Positions 1 through 7,747 of a stretch of 11,179 nt of DNA are shown in pieces. This stretch comes from Crenotrichaceae bacterium (GTDB lineage Bacteria; Pseudomonadota; Gammaproteobacteria; Methylococcales; DRLZ01), in the NCBI GenBank assembly GCA_011322755.1, contig DRLZ01000231.1, positions 1 to 11,179 of the forward strand, written 5' to 3'. Below the pieces are notes generated by a model that was not told where the DNA came from, did not search any database, and worked only from the letters and a program-made list of their open reading frames with translations. The position numbers were made by a program, and so were the translations under genes. How positions within the stretch are numbered: the stretch's first letter is position 1; every line of letters begins with the position of its first letter.

Positions 1-21
1 AAACAGTATTATGGAGTAGGC

Positions 22-789
22 ATGGTAGAAACATTCCTTATTCAAAACTGAATTTGTTGATTCTACTGTTTAATCGTTTTTGGGTATTGCCTGAGATAAA
101 GCTCGGAGTATTGACAGTGAGTATGCTTCTGATAATTTTTTGCGCATTGTTCTGGTTGGAAACAAAGTTTCCCAGGTATCGATGGTTATTCAGAATAAAG
201 GTACGGTCTGTCTATACTAATTTTTGCTTGTTTCTGTTTAACAATGTTGTTTTGTCAATTCTGTCAATTTCTACGCTTTTTGTCGTTGCGGATAATTTTT
301 CAAACCAGGGATTATTGAATCATCTGCGGAATCCCGTTGGTTATTTATTGCTTTTATTTATCTTGCTTGATCTGATTGCTTATCTCTGGCACATGGCCTG
401 TCATAAATTTGATTTTCTATGGATGTTTAATAAAGTTCATCACAGCAATCAGTTTTTGAATGTGTCCACTGCATTTCGACTTCATATTGTTGAAATCGCA
501 ATGTATACGTTAGTCAAGATGTTCGCGATTATTTGTCTGGGTATCGATAAGAGCACATCACTGACTATCGAAGTGGTGACAACGCTTTTTATCATGTTTC
601 ATCATACTAACGTAGCTTTTCATGGTGAAAAGCTGTTAAGCCGATTGATTATCGTCCCTACACTTCATCGAGTTCATCATTACAACAGAACGAAATGAAC
701 ATGATCGCAACTATGGTGCTGTGCTCTCAATTTGGGACCGGCTGTTTGGCACATTACTCACGTGTGAACCCGCAGGAATTGGTGTATAA
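22..789 (+). pseudogene. Sterol desaturase / fatty acid hydroxylase family gene, frame-disrupted
   Basis: Broken gene for an integral-membrane di-iron hydroxylase of the sterol desaturase superfamily. The longest intact frame starts at TTG 54 and stops at TGA 696-698. It has several hydrophobic segments and the histidine boxes HMACH, NKVHH and LHRVHH. The first histidine of the second box (usually HxxHH) is Asn. Removing one A from the AAA run at 693-695 restores the family's C-terminal signature: frame 694-789 reads NEHDRNYGAVLSIWDRLFGT. A better start is ATG 22, with GGAG at 13-16, encoding MVETFLIQN. That resembles the family N-terminus but stops at TGA 49-51 and is out of frame with the main ORF, so there is a second lesion at about 49-60. 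Past about 760 the likely continuation moves to a third frame (NPQELVYKV...), a possible third lesion. Sequencing error could explain one shift but hardly all of them. Family identity is firm. Loss of function is inferred. Confidence 0.75.
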
Positions 790-849
790 GGTGCAGAGTT
801 CACCCAGCTTCTGGAGTCTGCTGAAATTTGGCATTACACCAGATGCCTT

Positions 850-1008
850 GTCTGGCAGGTTAGCATCTCTGGCGCCAGCTTGTCTTGTCGAACGCGCCAT
901 TCAGTTAATGATCGCTGAAGCGGCGTATTATAAAGCCCAGCAGCGCGTTTTCTCCCGGAAATTAACTCACTGGCTGGCTGGAAGCTGAAACTGAAATCAA
1001 CAAATCAT
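850..1008 (+). pseudogene. Remnant resembling a DUF2934-domain gene
   Basis: In the frame ending at TGA 986-988 the sequence reads ERAIQLMIAEAAYYKAQQR, then LTHWLAG. This resembles the short DUF2934 domain, typically an IAE-AY helix followed by a DWL-AE motif. A one-base shift at about 980 continues the motif as EAETEINKS and stops at TAG 1006-1008, as expected of this family's acidic end. The spacing between the two helices is short by about two residues, suggesting further small indels. No start codon or ribosome binding site is visible, and the piece runs directly out of the broken desaturase gene. The domain assignment rests on motif memory and is moderate. The function of DUF2934 is unknown. 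Confidence 0.45.
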
Positions 1009-1288
1009 AGATTCCCAGAGAGAACTCATTGTAAACATGTATCCATCTCTGTTTTGATGAATATCAATGTCCTGTTAATCCGCTGACTTTTTTCATTCTG
1101 TGATGTACAACTTGTTGCATATTTTTCTCTGTACAAGTTTGATTTGACATCAAGTGATGTTGGTTGGTGTTGAATCTCTCGAGTTTTATTGTCCATCCAT
1201 GGGGCGTAAAGCATAAATGAAGCGGCCTTACAAATACCCTGTTTTCAAAGTACGAGAATGTCGAGTGTTAAGCGAGAAGGGTTACCTA
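1009..1288. other. Gene-free stretch, no clear content
   Basis: No convincing coding region on either strand. The reverse ORF at 1026-1214 has no ribosome binding site and no recognisable protein character. Two copies of TGTACAA (1104-1110 and 1130-1136) lie 26 bases apart on the same strand, but nothing ties them to a gene. This is probably decayed DNA between the broken genes and the inserted element. Confidence 0.5.
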
Positions 1289-1449
1289 GGAGGCTGTTCG
1301 AGAATAGAGAACCTACTGCGGAAAATCTGTATTTGGTCAACTTTCTCAATTATTTTTGTTAAATTGCGCAACTATTCGCCTCAAATAATGTAAAAATTGG
1401 GCTCTAATCAACCTTTTCTTGCTACGGCTTCTATTCTAGGACAGCCCCC
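1289..1449. mobile_element. 161-bp MITE-like element with IS5-type terminal inverted repeats
   Basis: The left end (1289-1308, GGAGGCTGTTCGAGAATAGA) matches the reverse complement of the right end (1430-1449) at 17 of 20 positions. Both ends are flanked by TA (1287-1288 and 1450-1451), consistent with a 2-bp target duplication. The GGxGGCTGTyC...AGAATAGA termini look like those of IS5-family elements. No transposase ORF fits in the 121-base interior, so this is a non-autonomous derivative or an internally deleted copy that would need a transposase supplied elsewhere. The repeats and flanks are read directly. The IS5 assignment is from memory of end sequences. Confidence 0.7.
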
Positions 1450-1909
1450 TATGGGGAAGTTATTATCTCAGTGGCGACATCATTATTGAGTGTTCACATG
1501 CGATTTTCAGCAACTGCTAGAAAAGTGTCGAGCTGATTAAGGCCGAACTGCATAGCTATGCAGGTGTTTCTGAAATTAAGGATAGTTTTGAAGCAGCCAA
1601 GCTTATTACGATGAAGAATCTTTGCGAGTGCAACGTGGCCTTGATGATATTAAAGCAACGATGCGGTATTCAGAAAGTAAACGGTGTACTCTAGTGGGGC
1701 ATCCATAGAATAATTGTTCATATAATGTTCATTGGCTTTAGATTACCTTACATAGAAATTACGTTTCACTATCCAAGGATAGCTTGCAAGGTCATATTTT
1801 CATTAGTTTTTGTGCAATTACTATTGTCTCGTCATGAGCGTGCGAGCTACATTTATGGACTGATTGCAGCAAATAAAACCGTGACCGGTTTAAACATAAA
1901 GATAAGTAA
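1450..1909 (+). other. Intergenic region with fragments of an unidentified gene
   Basis: Between the element and the large exported-protein gene there is no intact gene. Frame 1521-1694 reads ELIKAELHSYAGVSEIKDSF and then loses protein-like character. Another frame, 1607-1708, reads DEESLRVQRGLDDIKA and stops at TAG 1706-1708. The two could be one small gene broken by a frameshift. I do not recognise the protein. A 62-codon ORF (1725-1913) overlaps the start of the next gene by ATGA but lacks a Shine-Dalgarno sequence and is probably chance. A perfect TATAAT at 1721-1726 has no good -35 partner and is at best a weak candidate promoter for the downstream gene. Confidence 0.4.
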
Positions 1910-4900
1910 ATGAAACAAAGAAACAGGAGTAGGCAGCGCTTAATCAGCAGAATGATTATTATTCTGGCCGTCAGTGTCATTGAAACTTCCAATCCACTTG
2001 TCGCTGCACAGATTAGTGGTTTTGTCTGGCAGGACAACAACGGTAACGGGTTGCTGGATGCTGGCGAACAAGGCTTTGCTCAAACAGTACCTGGTTTTGG
2101 CGCGGCGAATATTGCGTTATATCCTGCTGACATTAATCAGTTAATCGATGTTTCTGCACTGGATGAAAATAGCAAGGGTCGTTACAGTTTTGATGGTGTT
2201 GCCGATGGCGAGTATTATCTGTGTGTGAGTAATGAATTCCTTGAGCTGGGTCTCAGTGTCACGGCTCAGGATGCTGGTGATGATTCGATTGACAGTGATT
2301 TTGATTTTTCACCTTGCTCATATGCAATTGTTGTTTCGGGTGGAGAGGTTGTAATACGTGATCTTGGACTGAAACCTGACTTGATAGGTGGATCAGATCC
2401 AGCAGTACCTGTTGATCAAACCGAGCGAGTTGAGGCCGGAACAGGAATTATCAAAGGGCTGGTATGGCTGGATCGTGATGGTGACGGGAGGCGAGCGCAT
2501 TTTCTTAACCCGGATTACAGTGAGATACCAATCAAAACGAGAGGCGACTACTCTATCGATCAAGTCACGATGGAACTCTACCGCCTCAGAGATGAAACAC
2601 CTGTTAAGACATCATTATCTACCGTATCTGATGCGACAACATCCGAAAGTAATTATCTGTTTGAAAATCTTCCTGCCGGTGAATATTTTGTTTGCGCCCG
2701 TGAAGATTATTTGAGCCGCGGGATTACGGGCATTACCTTGAAAGATGCTGGGAGTAACGATGATTTTGATAATGATTTTAATGCATCCGCCTGTACCGAT
2801 ATATTCACAGTTAATGCTGAACAAACAATTGTTACAGACTTAGGGCTGGTGGCAAATACAGTCAACCTAATCAGAGTCGAAGGCTCTTGTGCATTACAAA
2901 ACGCACTTGATGCAGCAAGATTCAGCGCACCTCGTGGAGGATGTCCCGCAACCAATAAAACTGAGCGCATTCAAATTCTATTGGAACATGGCAGCTCTCA
3001 TCCTGGTCGGTATGGCATTGGCCCTGCGCCTGATGATCTGAGTGGCCGTTCCAGGGTGTTTATTTCAATTGACGGAGAGGCTTTTGTCGATACCATTTCA
3101 GTTGGATCAAGCATTGGTAAAAATGAGCCATTTGTGAACATTAAAAATCTTGTTGTAAACAACATTTTTGCATCTAGCGGTATGCTCAGAGTTTCCAATG
3201 TGACTGTCAACGAAAATATCAGTGCAAATGGCGAAGACGGAGGGCTAATTTTTGTATCCAATTCAACATTATGCGGTTCTCATGTAGAAAAAAGGAGACT
3301 CACAAAACCCTTCGGAAGCCTTGAGGAAATCCACAAAAATAATCCATGCTTCAAGATATTTGATCAGACTGATAACAATAATACAGTCAGCGGCTTTGTC
3401 TGGTTAGATGACAATGGTAACGGTCTGCAGGATGCGGGTGAAGCTGGCTTCGCGCAAACAGTGCCCGGTTTTGGCGCGCCAAATATTGCGCTCTATCCCG
3501 CCGACAGTACAGAACTGCTTGAATTTTCCTCTCTTGATGAAAGCAGTCATGGTGTTTACTCTTTTGAAAATGTTGCTGATGGTGAATATTATTTGTGTGT
3601 CAGTCGAGAATTTCTTGAGCTGGATTTGAGTGCGACGACTCAAGATGCAGGTGACGACAGCATTGACAGTGATTTTGATTCTACACCTTGTTCATATGGT
3701 ATTGTTGTTTCCGGTGGACAAGTTGTTAGTCGTGATCTTGGGCTAACTGGGGGTTTTATGCCAATACAACCTGATGATCCTGACCCGGTGGATCCTGTCG
3801 AACCGACCAATCCAGTCAATTCAGGAATGGGCAATACGATTAGCGGATTTGTCTGGCTAGACAGCAATGGAGATGGTTTGCAAAGCGTGGGTGAAATCGG
3901 CTTTGCACAAACAATCCCCGATTTAGGCCCTGTGATTGTTGAGCTTTATGATGCCGATTATAACTCCGTTGCATTTTTTCCTCTGAATGAAAGCAGTAAC
4001 GGGCGTTACCAGTTTAATAATCTTGCTGTTGGGACCTACAATCTTTGTGTTAGTCAGGTTTATCGCAAGCTCAAATTATTTATAACGCAACGTGATGTTG
4101 GCGATGATGACACAATTGACAGTGATTTTTTTCACAGTGGCTGCGTTCTGGAAGAGATTGCCATTTCAGACCAGCAAGGCGCTGTCTTTGATATGGGGCT
4201 GGCTGGTGACGGAACTCTAAGCGGTGCCACAATTAGCGGTTTTGTCGGAAACGACCGCAATAACAATGGTTTTTTTGACGACGATGAACGCGTTGCTACT
4301 GTAGTAACGCTTACTGCATACGCTGCCGAGAAAATTGGTCAATTTATTCGTCATGCGGCCTCCGATTCAGATGGTTTCTATGAATTTACGGATTTGCCAA
4401 CAGGTCAATATATAGTCTGTGTCGATTGTGAGGGTGGCACGACAATAGTCCGTATTAGCGATCCAAATAGTAAAATAACAGGGATTAACCTCTCAACCGA
4501 ATCGGGAGACCGTAATATCATCAAAGTGGATGGCTCCACATGTACACTGCAACAAGCGCTGGATGCATTCACGCTTGACAAGCAAGTTGGTAGTTGCGTC
4601 TCTACAGACCCGCATGATGCACTCATTGTTCTGAAAAGTGGCAGCGTCCATCCAGCTGTTGATCATGTGCGTTTTCCGTCTCAGCTACCAGCTTTGAGCC
4701 GCATTGAACCAAGAGGAAATTTTGCAAATGTTAAAATTTATGGCAATGGCGCAAGAATCGAAAGCTTTACAAGCAAAAGTGATCCAGTCACCTATCCTGC
4801 TCAACGCCTACGTTTTGATGATGCGCGTATCATTAATGCCACGCTGGGCTCGGTCACAAATGATCAATCCTTTGTGCTTCTGAGGCATGTCACCGTTGAT

Positions 4901-5275
4901 AACAAAGTCGCCACGATCGGAGAACGTGGCAGGCGCGGAACAACTCCTGTACTTTTTTCCACAATAGGGAGCGCATTCGGGCACAGTGTTTTTCTTCAAA
5001 ACTCACATGTACTGGGCGATGCACTTGAAACAAGAGGAGCCACCAAATCGGTTATTGATGGGACGCTTAGCGCTTTTTCCGGAGATCCTCTGAATCCCGT
5101 CATATTAAGAGGCTCAACAATCACTCGATTAAAACTCTCGCCTAACCCCATCAAGATAGAAACATCTTTGATAGGCGGCATTTTTATTGATGATTTTGAG
5201 GGGAAGGGCAGCGATTTGCCTGGATATTGCTTTGACACCGAGGGCATTATTAATCCCCATTGCCTGTTAAATTAA
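1910..5275 (+). CDS. Large exported SdrD-B-like repeat protein with two beta-helix-like domains
   Basis: Predicted secreted or surface protein of 1121 residues; function unknown, adhesin-like by architecture. Residues 1-33 look like a signal peptide: basic start, hydrophobic core at 15-24, cleavage plausible after VAA33. Then follow SdrD-B-like (Cna-B/SdrD fold) domains at about 35-155, 179-314, 492-613, 644-767 and 774-840. Most open with GFVW-D-NGNG-D-GE, a likely Ca2+ loop, and four carry an acidic motif of DAGDDSIDSDFD type. Cys-rich segments at about 323-477 (SCALQNALDA) and 874-1121 (TCTLQQALDA) resemble the CSLREAI-type start of secreted parallel beta-helix proteins. A Pro/Asp-rich linker lies at about 620-637. 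Each B domain has two Cys (in Y-LCVS and near the domain end), suggesting disulfides formed outside the cytoplasm. There is no LPXTG, autotransporter barrel or other anchor visible, so the secretion route beyond Sec is unclear. The ribosome binding site before ATG 1910 is weak, but a start at Met15 would remove the charged N-region. Confidence 0.85.
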   Translation: MKQRNRSRQRLISRMIIILAVSVIETSNPLVAAQISGFVWQDNNGNGLLDAGEQGFAQTVPGFGAANIALYPADINQLIDVSALDENSKGRYSFDGVADGEYYLCVSNEFLELGLSVTAQDAGDDSIDSDFDFSPCSYAIVVSGGEVVIRDLGLKPDLIGGSDPAVPVDQTERVEAGTGIIKGLVWLDRDGDGRRAHFLNPDYSEIPIKTRGDYSIDQVTMELYRLRDETPVKTSLSTVSDATTSESNYLFENLPAGEYFVCAREDYLSRGITGITLKDAGSNDDFDNDFNASACTDIFTVNAEQTIVTDLGLVANTVNLIRVEGSCALQNALDAARFSAPRGGCPATNKTERIQILLEHGSSHPGRYGIGPAPDDLSGRSRVFISIDGEAFVDTISVGSSIGKNEPFVNIKNLVVNNIFASSGMLRVSNVTVNENISANGEDGGLIFVSNSTLCGSHVEKRRLTKPFGSLEEIHKNNPCFKIFDQTDNNNTVSGFVWLDDNGNGLQDAGEAGFAQTVPGFGAPNIALYPADSTELLEFSSLDESSHGVYSFENVADGEYYLCVSREFLELDLSATTQDAGDDSIDSDFDSTPCSYGIVVSGGQVVSRDLGLTGGFMPIQPDDPDPVDPVEPTNPVNSGMGNTISGFVWLDSNGDGLQSVGEIGFAQTIPDLGPVIVELYDADYNSVAFFPLNESSNGRYQFNNLAVGTYNLCVSQVYRKLKLFITQRDVGDDDTIDSDFFHSGCVLEEIAISDQQGAVFDMGLAGDGTLSGATISGFVGNDRNNNGFFDDDERVATVVTLTAYAAEKIGQFIRHAASDSDGFYEFTDLPTGQYIVCVDCEGGTTIVRISDPNSKITGINLSTESGDRNIIKVDGSTCTLQQALDAFTLDKQVGSCVSTDPHDALIVLKSGSVHPAVDHVRFPSQLPALSRIEPRGNFANVKIYGNGARIESFTSKSDPVTYPAQRLRFDDARIINATLGSVTNDQSFVLLRHVTVDNKVATIGERGRRGTTPVLFSTIGSAFGHSVFLQNSHVLGDALETRGATKSVIDGTLSAFSGDPLNPVILRGSTITRLKLSPNPIKIETSLIGGIFIDDFEGKGSDLPGYCFDTEGIINPHCLLN
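2012..2374 (+). repeat. Coding repeat, copy 1 (first SdrD-B-like domain)
   Basis: This segment and 3386-3748 encode closely similar domains, sharing GFAQTVPGFGA, NIALYPAD, VADGEYYLCVS and DAGDDSIDSDFD in the same order and at the same spacing. By eye about three quarters of residues agree. The copies are separated by about 1 kb of less similar domains, so they look like a duplicated module rather than a tandem array. Confidence 0.8.
3386..3748 (+). repeat. Coding repeat, copy 2 (third SdrD-B-like domain)
   Basis: Second copy of the domain at 2012-2374, in the same orientation and frame. It is followed by the Pro/Asp-rich linker absent from copy 1. The DNA has drifted mostly at third codon positions, for example in the GGYTTTGGCGCG stretch, which points to duplication followed by selection on the protein. 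Confidence 0.8.
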
Positions 5276-5294
5276 CCATTGCAACAGCTCTACT

Positions 5295-5323
5295 CACAGG
5301 GTAGGTTATACTCCTAGCCTGTG
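5295..5323 (+). terminator. Hairpin just after the large repeat-protein gene
   Basis: CACAGGGTAGG (5295-5305) pairs with CCTAGCCTGTG (5313-5323) around a 7-base loop, with a single G-G mismatch. It lies 20 bases past the stop codon at 5275, where a terminator would be expected. No T-run follows, so it is not a canonical intrinsic terminator. It could instead stabilise the 3' end of the mRNA. Confidence 0.4.
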
Positions 5324-5418
5324 CTTGATTCAGCCGTTACATCGCTTTGCCTGGATTACAAATCACGATTCAAGTTTGACTTTTGCAACTGTATAGCGCA
5401 AGTTCAGAGTACTGCCTG

Positions 5419-5424
5419 TATAAT
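5419..5424 (+). promoter_or_regulatory. Candidate -10 box for the small basic-protein gene
   Basis: Perfect TATAAT at 5419-5424, which would place the transcription start near 5431 and give a leader of about 20 bases containing AGGAGGT. The -35 position at 17-bp spacing (GCGCAA) is poor. A TTGACT at 5376-5381 is too far upstream to pair with it. Confidence 0.4.
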
Positions 5425-5452
5425 GGCAAAGACGAAATCAGGAGGTATGACT

Positions 5453-5683
5453 ATGAGCAAAAAGAAATCGGCTGGCAACAAGCCGCCGTCTCGCAATCCG
5501 GTTGCCAAACACGCGCATCGTTTTAATAGAAGCGCTGTATTTGCTGATAAAACACGGTATTCACGCAAAACCAAACACAAAGGGCAAGACCCTGTTCCAA
5601 TGCCGATTGCTGAAGTTGGCATTGGAACAGGGTCTTGTTTTTTGGCTCTGGGTAGATATCAGTCTGAGATTACCAGTTTTTGA
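5453..5683 (+). CDS. Small basic ArfA-like protein with a hairpin inside the ORF
   Basis: Encodes 76 residues. ATG 5453 is chosen over ATG 5447 because AGGAGGT (5440-5446) is then at ideal distance. The N-terminal 44 residues are strongly basic: MSKKK, RNPVAKHAHRFN, then VFADKTRYSRKTKHKG. This pattern (N-P/A-V/I, Phe, then K-Y-RK-KH) resembles ArfA alternative ribosome-rescue factors and also small uncharacterised proteobacterial proteins (I recall the name DUF7230), so the assignment is tentative. From codon 45 the DNA forms a perfect 20-bp inverted repeat plus T6 that ends around codon 64, before the stop at 5681-5683. If this terminates transcription, the mRNA has no stop codon and the product would be about 62-64 residues. 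E. coli arfA is known to be expressed from such a truncated message. The 3' end overlaps the convergent membrane-protein gene by 14 bp. Confidence 0.65.
   Translation: MSKKKSAGNKPPSRNPVAKHAHRFNRSAVFADKTRYSRKTKHKGQDPVPMPIAEVGIGTGSCFLALGRYQSEITSF
5579..5643 (+). terminator. Strong hairpin plus T6 within the small gene
   Basis: The arm at 5585-5604 (CAAGACCCTGTTCCAATGCC) is perfectly complementary to 5618-5637. In RNA the stem extends inward by four more pairs (two G-U) to a 5-base loop, and T6 follows at 5638-5643. This is a textbook intrinsic terminator for the plus strand, but it lies before the stop codon of the ORF at 5453. It also lies 33 bases past the end of the convergent gene (stop at 5670), so it may terminate both. 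The long duplex could equally be an RNase III substrate. Confidence 0.8.
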
Positions 5684-6965
5684 AGGCATTCCAGGCGATT
5701 CCCAGATTACCTTTTACAGATCCCTGTTGTTTGTCAATCCAGGATGCGAGTAATAACGCAGCGACGCCCAGCAAGCCGGCGCTTAACCACGGCATTGCAT
5801 GGTACATATCCAGCAAGAATCCCATATAATAAATCAAGCCGCCGATCAGGCTGATTGCACCGCAGCTGATCACCAGTTTTTCATGTAGATACAAACCTGC
5901 AACACTTAAGCCGATGCCTGTTCCCATGCTCACCAAGGCCGTGATATAGCTGTGTTTGTCGAGTAACATGCACAGTACTGTAAGCATTGCAATCATGGCA
6001 GCAACAAAACGGGTCGCCGGACTGTCATCCTGGATATGAAATGATGTGATGAACAGAAAGACAACGATAGGAAATGCGCTGGCATAAATTTCAATAGAAG
6101 ATGAAACGCTCTGGATAATATTATCTGCACCGATAAACCATGCCATTATTGCCAATGTCATACCGAAATACTGTAATAGCGGAACAAATTCTGCTTTTCC
6201 AGTCACCCGCGGAATTTCCTTGATCATCACCCAGGAAATAAGCGACATCATGACTGCATATTGAATATCAGATAGCGGATAAAATACACTACGACCAATA
6301 ATGATAAATAACGGCACCCACACCAGCAATCGCGCCGAGAACCCGCTGACTGATCGCAATGTACGATCGGGTTGATACAAACGCATGTCACGATAACGTA
6401 ATACAAAAAATCCAAGAATGATCACCGTAGTGACAAACATTGGTTCACGAACAGGTAAGACCATCGCCACATTTGCCATTAAAAAACCCAGCAATAAACT
6501 TGTACGGTGTTGCCGTGCCAGCATGGTGAATCCTGCGTACGCAACGGGTATTGCCAGTAACACACTGACGATAACATTGGATCCGAATATTAATGGAGAC
6601 AGATGATCCAGATCCCACCACATATCCAGCAGAATCTCGCCTGATTGTCCTTTAATCAGCAAAGCGCGTCCCATTGCTGCAACCTGGGACAATTGCGCGG
6701 CAACGAAAGCAGTACCAAGTCCGAAAAAAATACGCGCATTTTTCGCATCTTTCAGCCAGTAGCCGCAGAGTAGACCGCAGACTGCAAGAAAGCTGATGAA
6801 CCCGGGCATTACCCAGAAGCGTAAACTTTCAGAAGTGATGTTCAAGCCTTGAATCATGTAGTGTAGTGCAGCAATCACCAGTATCAGTGCGCCGCTTAAA
6901 CGCAAAAAGGTACTGGCGAGATTGCGACGTTCGGGTTGTGCTGGTTGATGTATTGAATTTTCCAT
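5670..6965 (-). CDS. Polytopic membrane protein (about 14 TM), partner of PspA-like gene
   Basis: Inner-membrane protein of 431 residues; I do not recognise the family with certainty. The start is ATG 6965 because AAGGAG sits 7 bases before it; the longer frame from 6995 has no ribosome binding site. A polar N-terminus (MENSIHQPAQPERRN) is followed by about 14 hydrophobic segments through to residue 415, with short loops and no soluble domain. The last two helices (IYYMGFLLDMY, then LLGVAALLLASWIDKQ) faintly recall DUF2157/DUF4401-type proteins, but this is weak. The gene is 42 bases downstream of the PspA-like gene on the same strand and almost certainly shares its sigma-54 promoter. By position it could fill the membrane-sensor or effector role that PspB/PspC play in E. 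coli. That role is inference. Confidence 0.85.
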   Translation of the reverse strand: MENSIHQPAQPERRNLASTFLRLSGALILVIAALHYMIQGLNITSESLRFWVMPGFISFLAVCGLLCGYWLKDAKNARIFFGLGTAFVAAQLSQVAAMGRALLIKGQSGEILLDMWWDLDHLSPLIFGSNVIVSVLLAIPVAYAGFTMLARQHRTSLLLGFLMANVAMVLPVREPMFVTTVIILGFFVLRYRDMRLYQPDRTLRSVSGFSARLLVWVPLFIIIGRSVFYPLSDIQYAVMMSLISWVMIKEIPRVTGKAEFVPLLQYFGMTLAIMAWFIGADNIIQSVSSSIEIYASAFPIVVFLFITSFHIQDDSPATRFVAAMIAMLTVLCMLLDKHSYITALVSMGTGIGLSVAGLYLHEKLVISCGAISLIGGLIYYMGFLLDMYHAMPWLSAGLLGVAALLLASWIDKQQGSVKGNLGIAWNAFKNW

Positions 6966-7007
6966 GGTTTTTCTCCTTGCTCTATGTTCTGTCAATCTTC
7001 GCTGTGA

Positions 7008-7694
7008 TCAATCGATGTCGGTTTGATCAGATGGGTTATCCTGTTTGGTGAGCCGATCCAGCATCTGTTTCAGCTGCTGGGTTTCTTCTTGTTGCTCAAA
7101 TTCTTGTTCAAGTGGATCGGTGGTGGCTTGATGCTGTGTTTGCTCAATATGGTGTGTTTTGTACTCTTTGCTGACAACCCGGTTTTCCCAGCGATCAAGA
7201 ATCTTGTCAGCTTGAGTAACGACGCCGTGTTGCGAGTCAACCAGAATCTGGTCTGTTACTGTTCTGTTTTCACGTGAGCTTAAATTATCTTTTCTGATTT
7301 TAAGCTCGCTGCGTTTGCTATTAATTGCATCCAGATCCTTGAGTAGTTGGCGCTCTGTTTCAATACAGTGATCGATTTGTTCAGTGAGCTGTTGTGACTG
7401 GCTTTTTATACTGTTGATGCGCTTCATGCAATCCAGTGCTTTTGCCTCATCGACAGTATGGATTTTTCTAGCTCGTTGAGCCCAGCGCTCGCTTTCATTT
7501 TGATTATCCTTGATGCTTTTTTCATATCTGACGATATCGTTGCGGATTTTATTCAGTTGTATCTGTGTATTCGCACCGACTTCATTCAGTTCTGTGATTG
7601 CCGCGTTGATAAACGCTTGATGATCTTCAAAATCTTCGGCGACATTTTCGATTTGCTGCTTAATTGAAATAAAAAGGCGTTTTACTGTATTCAT
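7008..7694 (-). CDS. PspA/IM30-family coiled-coil protein
   Basis: Encodes 228 residues, the usual PspA length. PspA proteins bind stressed membranes as ESCRT-III-like oligomers, and in enterobacteria PspA inhibits the sigma-54 activator PspF. Visible here are an amphipathic N-terminal helix (MNTVKRLFISIKQQIENVAEDFED), long heptad-rich helices at about 25-150 rich in Glu, Lys and Gln, the AKALDCMKRI segment matching the PspA ALxCxRR-type region, and ILDRWENRVVSKEY before a Gln/Glu-rich tail with QQLKQMLDRL. Overall similarity to classical PspA is low, so it is a divergent member. ATG 7694 has GGAG 7 bases upstream. It is the first gene of a leftward operon preceded by a -24/-12 promoter, with the activator gene divergent. 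Confidence 0.75.
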   Translation of the reverse strand: MNTVKRLFISIKQQIENVAEDFEDHQAFINAAITELNEVGANTQIQLNKIRNDIVRYEKSIKDNQNESERWAQRARKIHTVDEAKALDCMKRINSIKSQSQQLTEQIDHCIETERQLLKDLDAINSKRSELKIRKDNLSSRENRTVTDQILVDSQHGVVTQADKILDRWENRVVSKEYKTHHIEQTQHQATTDPLEQEFEQQEETQQLKQMLDRLTKQDNPSDQTDID

Positions 7695-7747
7695 AAGTGT
7701 TCTCCAGTTGAATGAAATGATTAAAATCTAACTTTCAATTGAGTAAA

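Noticed and set aside
1104..1136. Two TGTACAA copies 26 bases apart as a possible operator
   Set aside because: Short, single pair, and no intact gene nearby that it could control.
1026..1214. 62-codon reverse ORF between the broken genes
   Set aside because: No ribosome binding site, no domain or hydrophobic pattern, lies in decayed DNA.
1725..1913. 62-codon ORF overlapping the large exported-protein gene by ATGA
   Set aside because: No Shine-Dalgarno sequence, AT-rich region, no recognisable protein; the overlap alone is not enough.
1910..5275. Repeats in this gene as a CRISPR array or tandem DNA repeat
   Set aside because: The similarity is at protein level between about 120-residue domains in one open frame, not short identical DNA units with spacers.
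5321..5452. Longer N-terminus for the small basic protein (start at 5321)
   Set aside because: The upstream part lacks protein-like character, contains the candidate -10 box, and AGGAGGT points to ATG 5453.
6966..6995. Longer N-terminus for the membrane protein (start at 6995)
   Set aside because: AAGGAG at ideal distance supports ATG 6965; the extension has no ribosome binding site.
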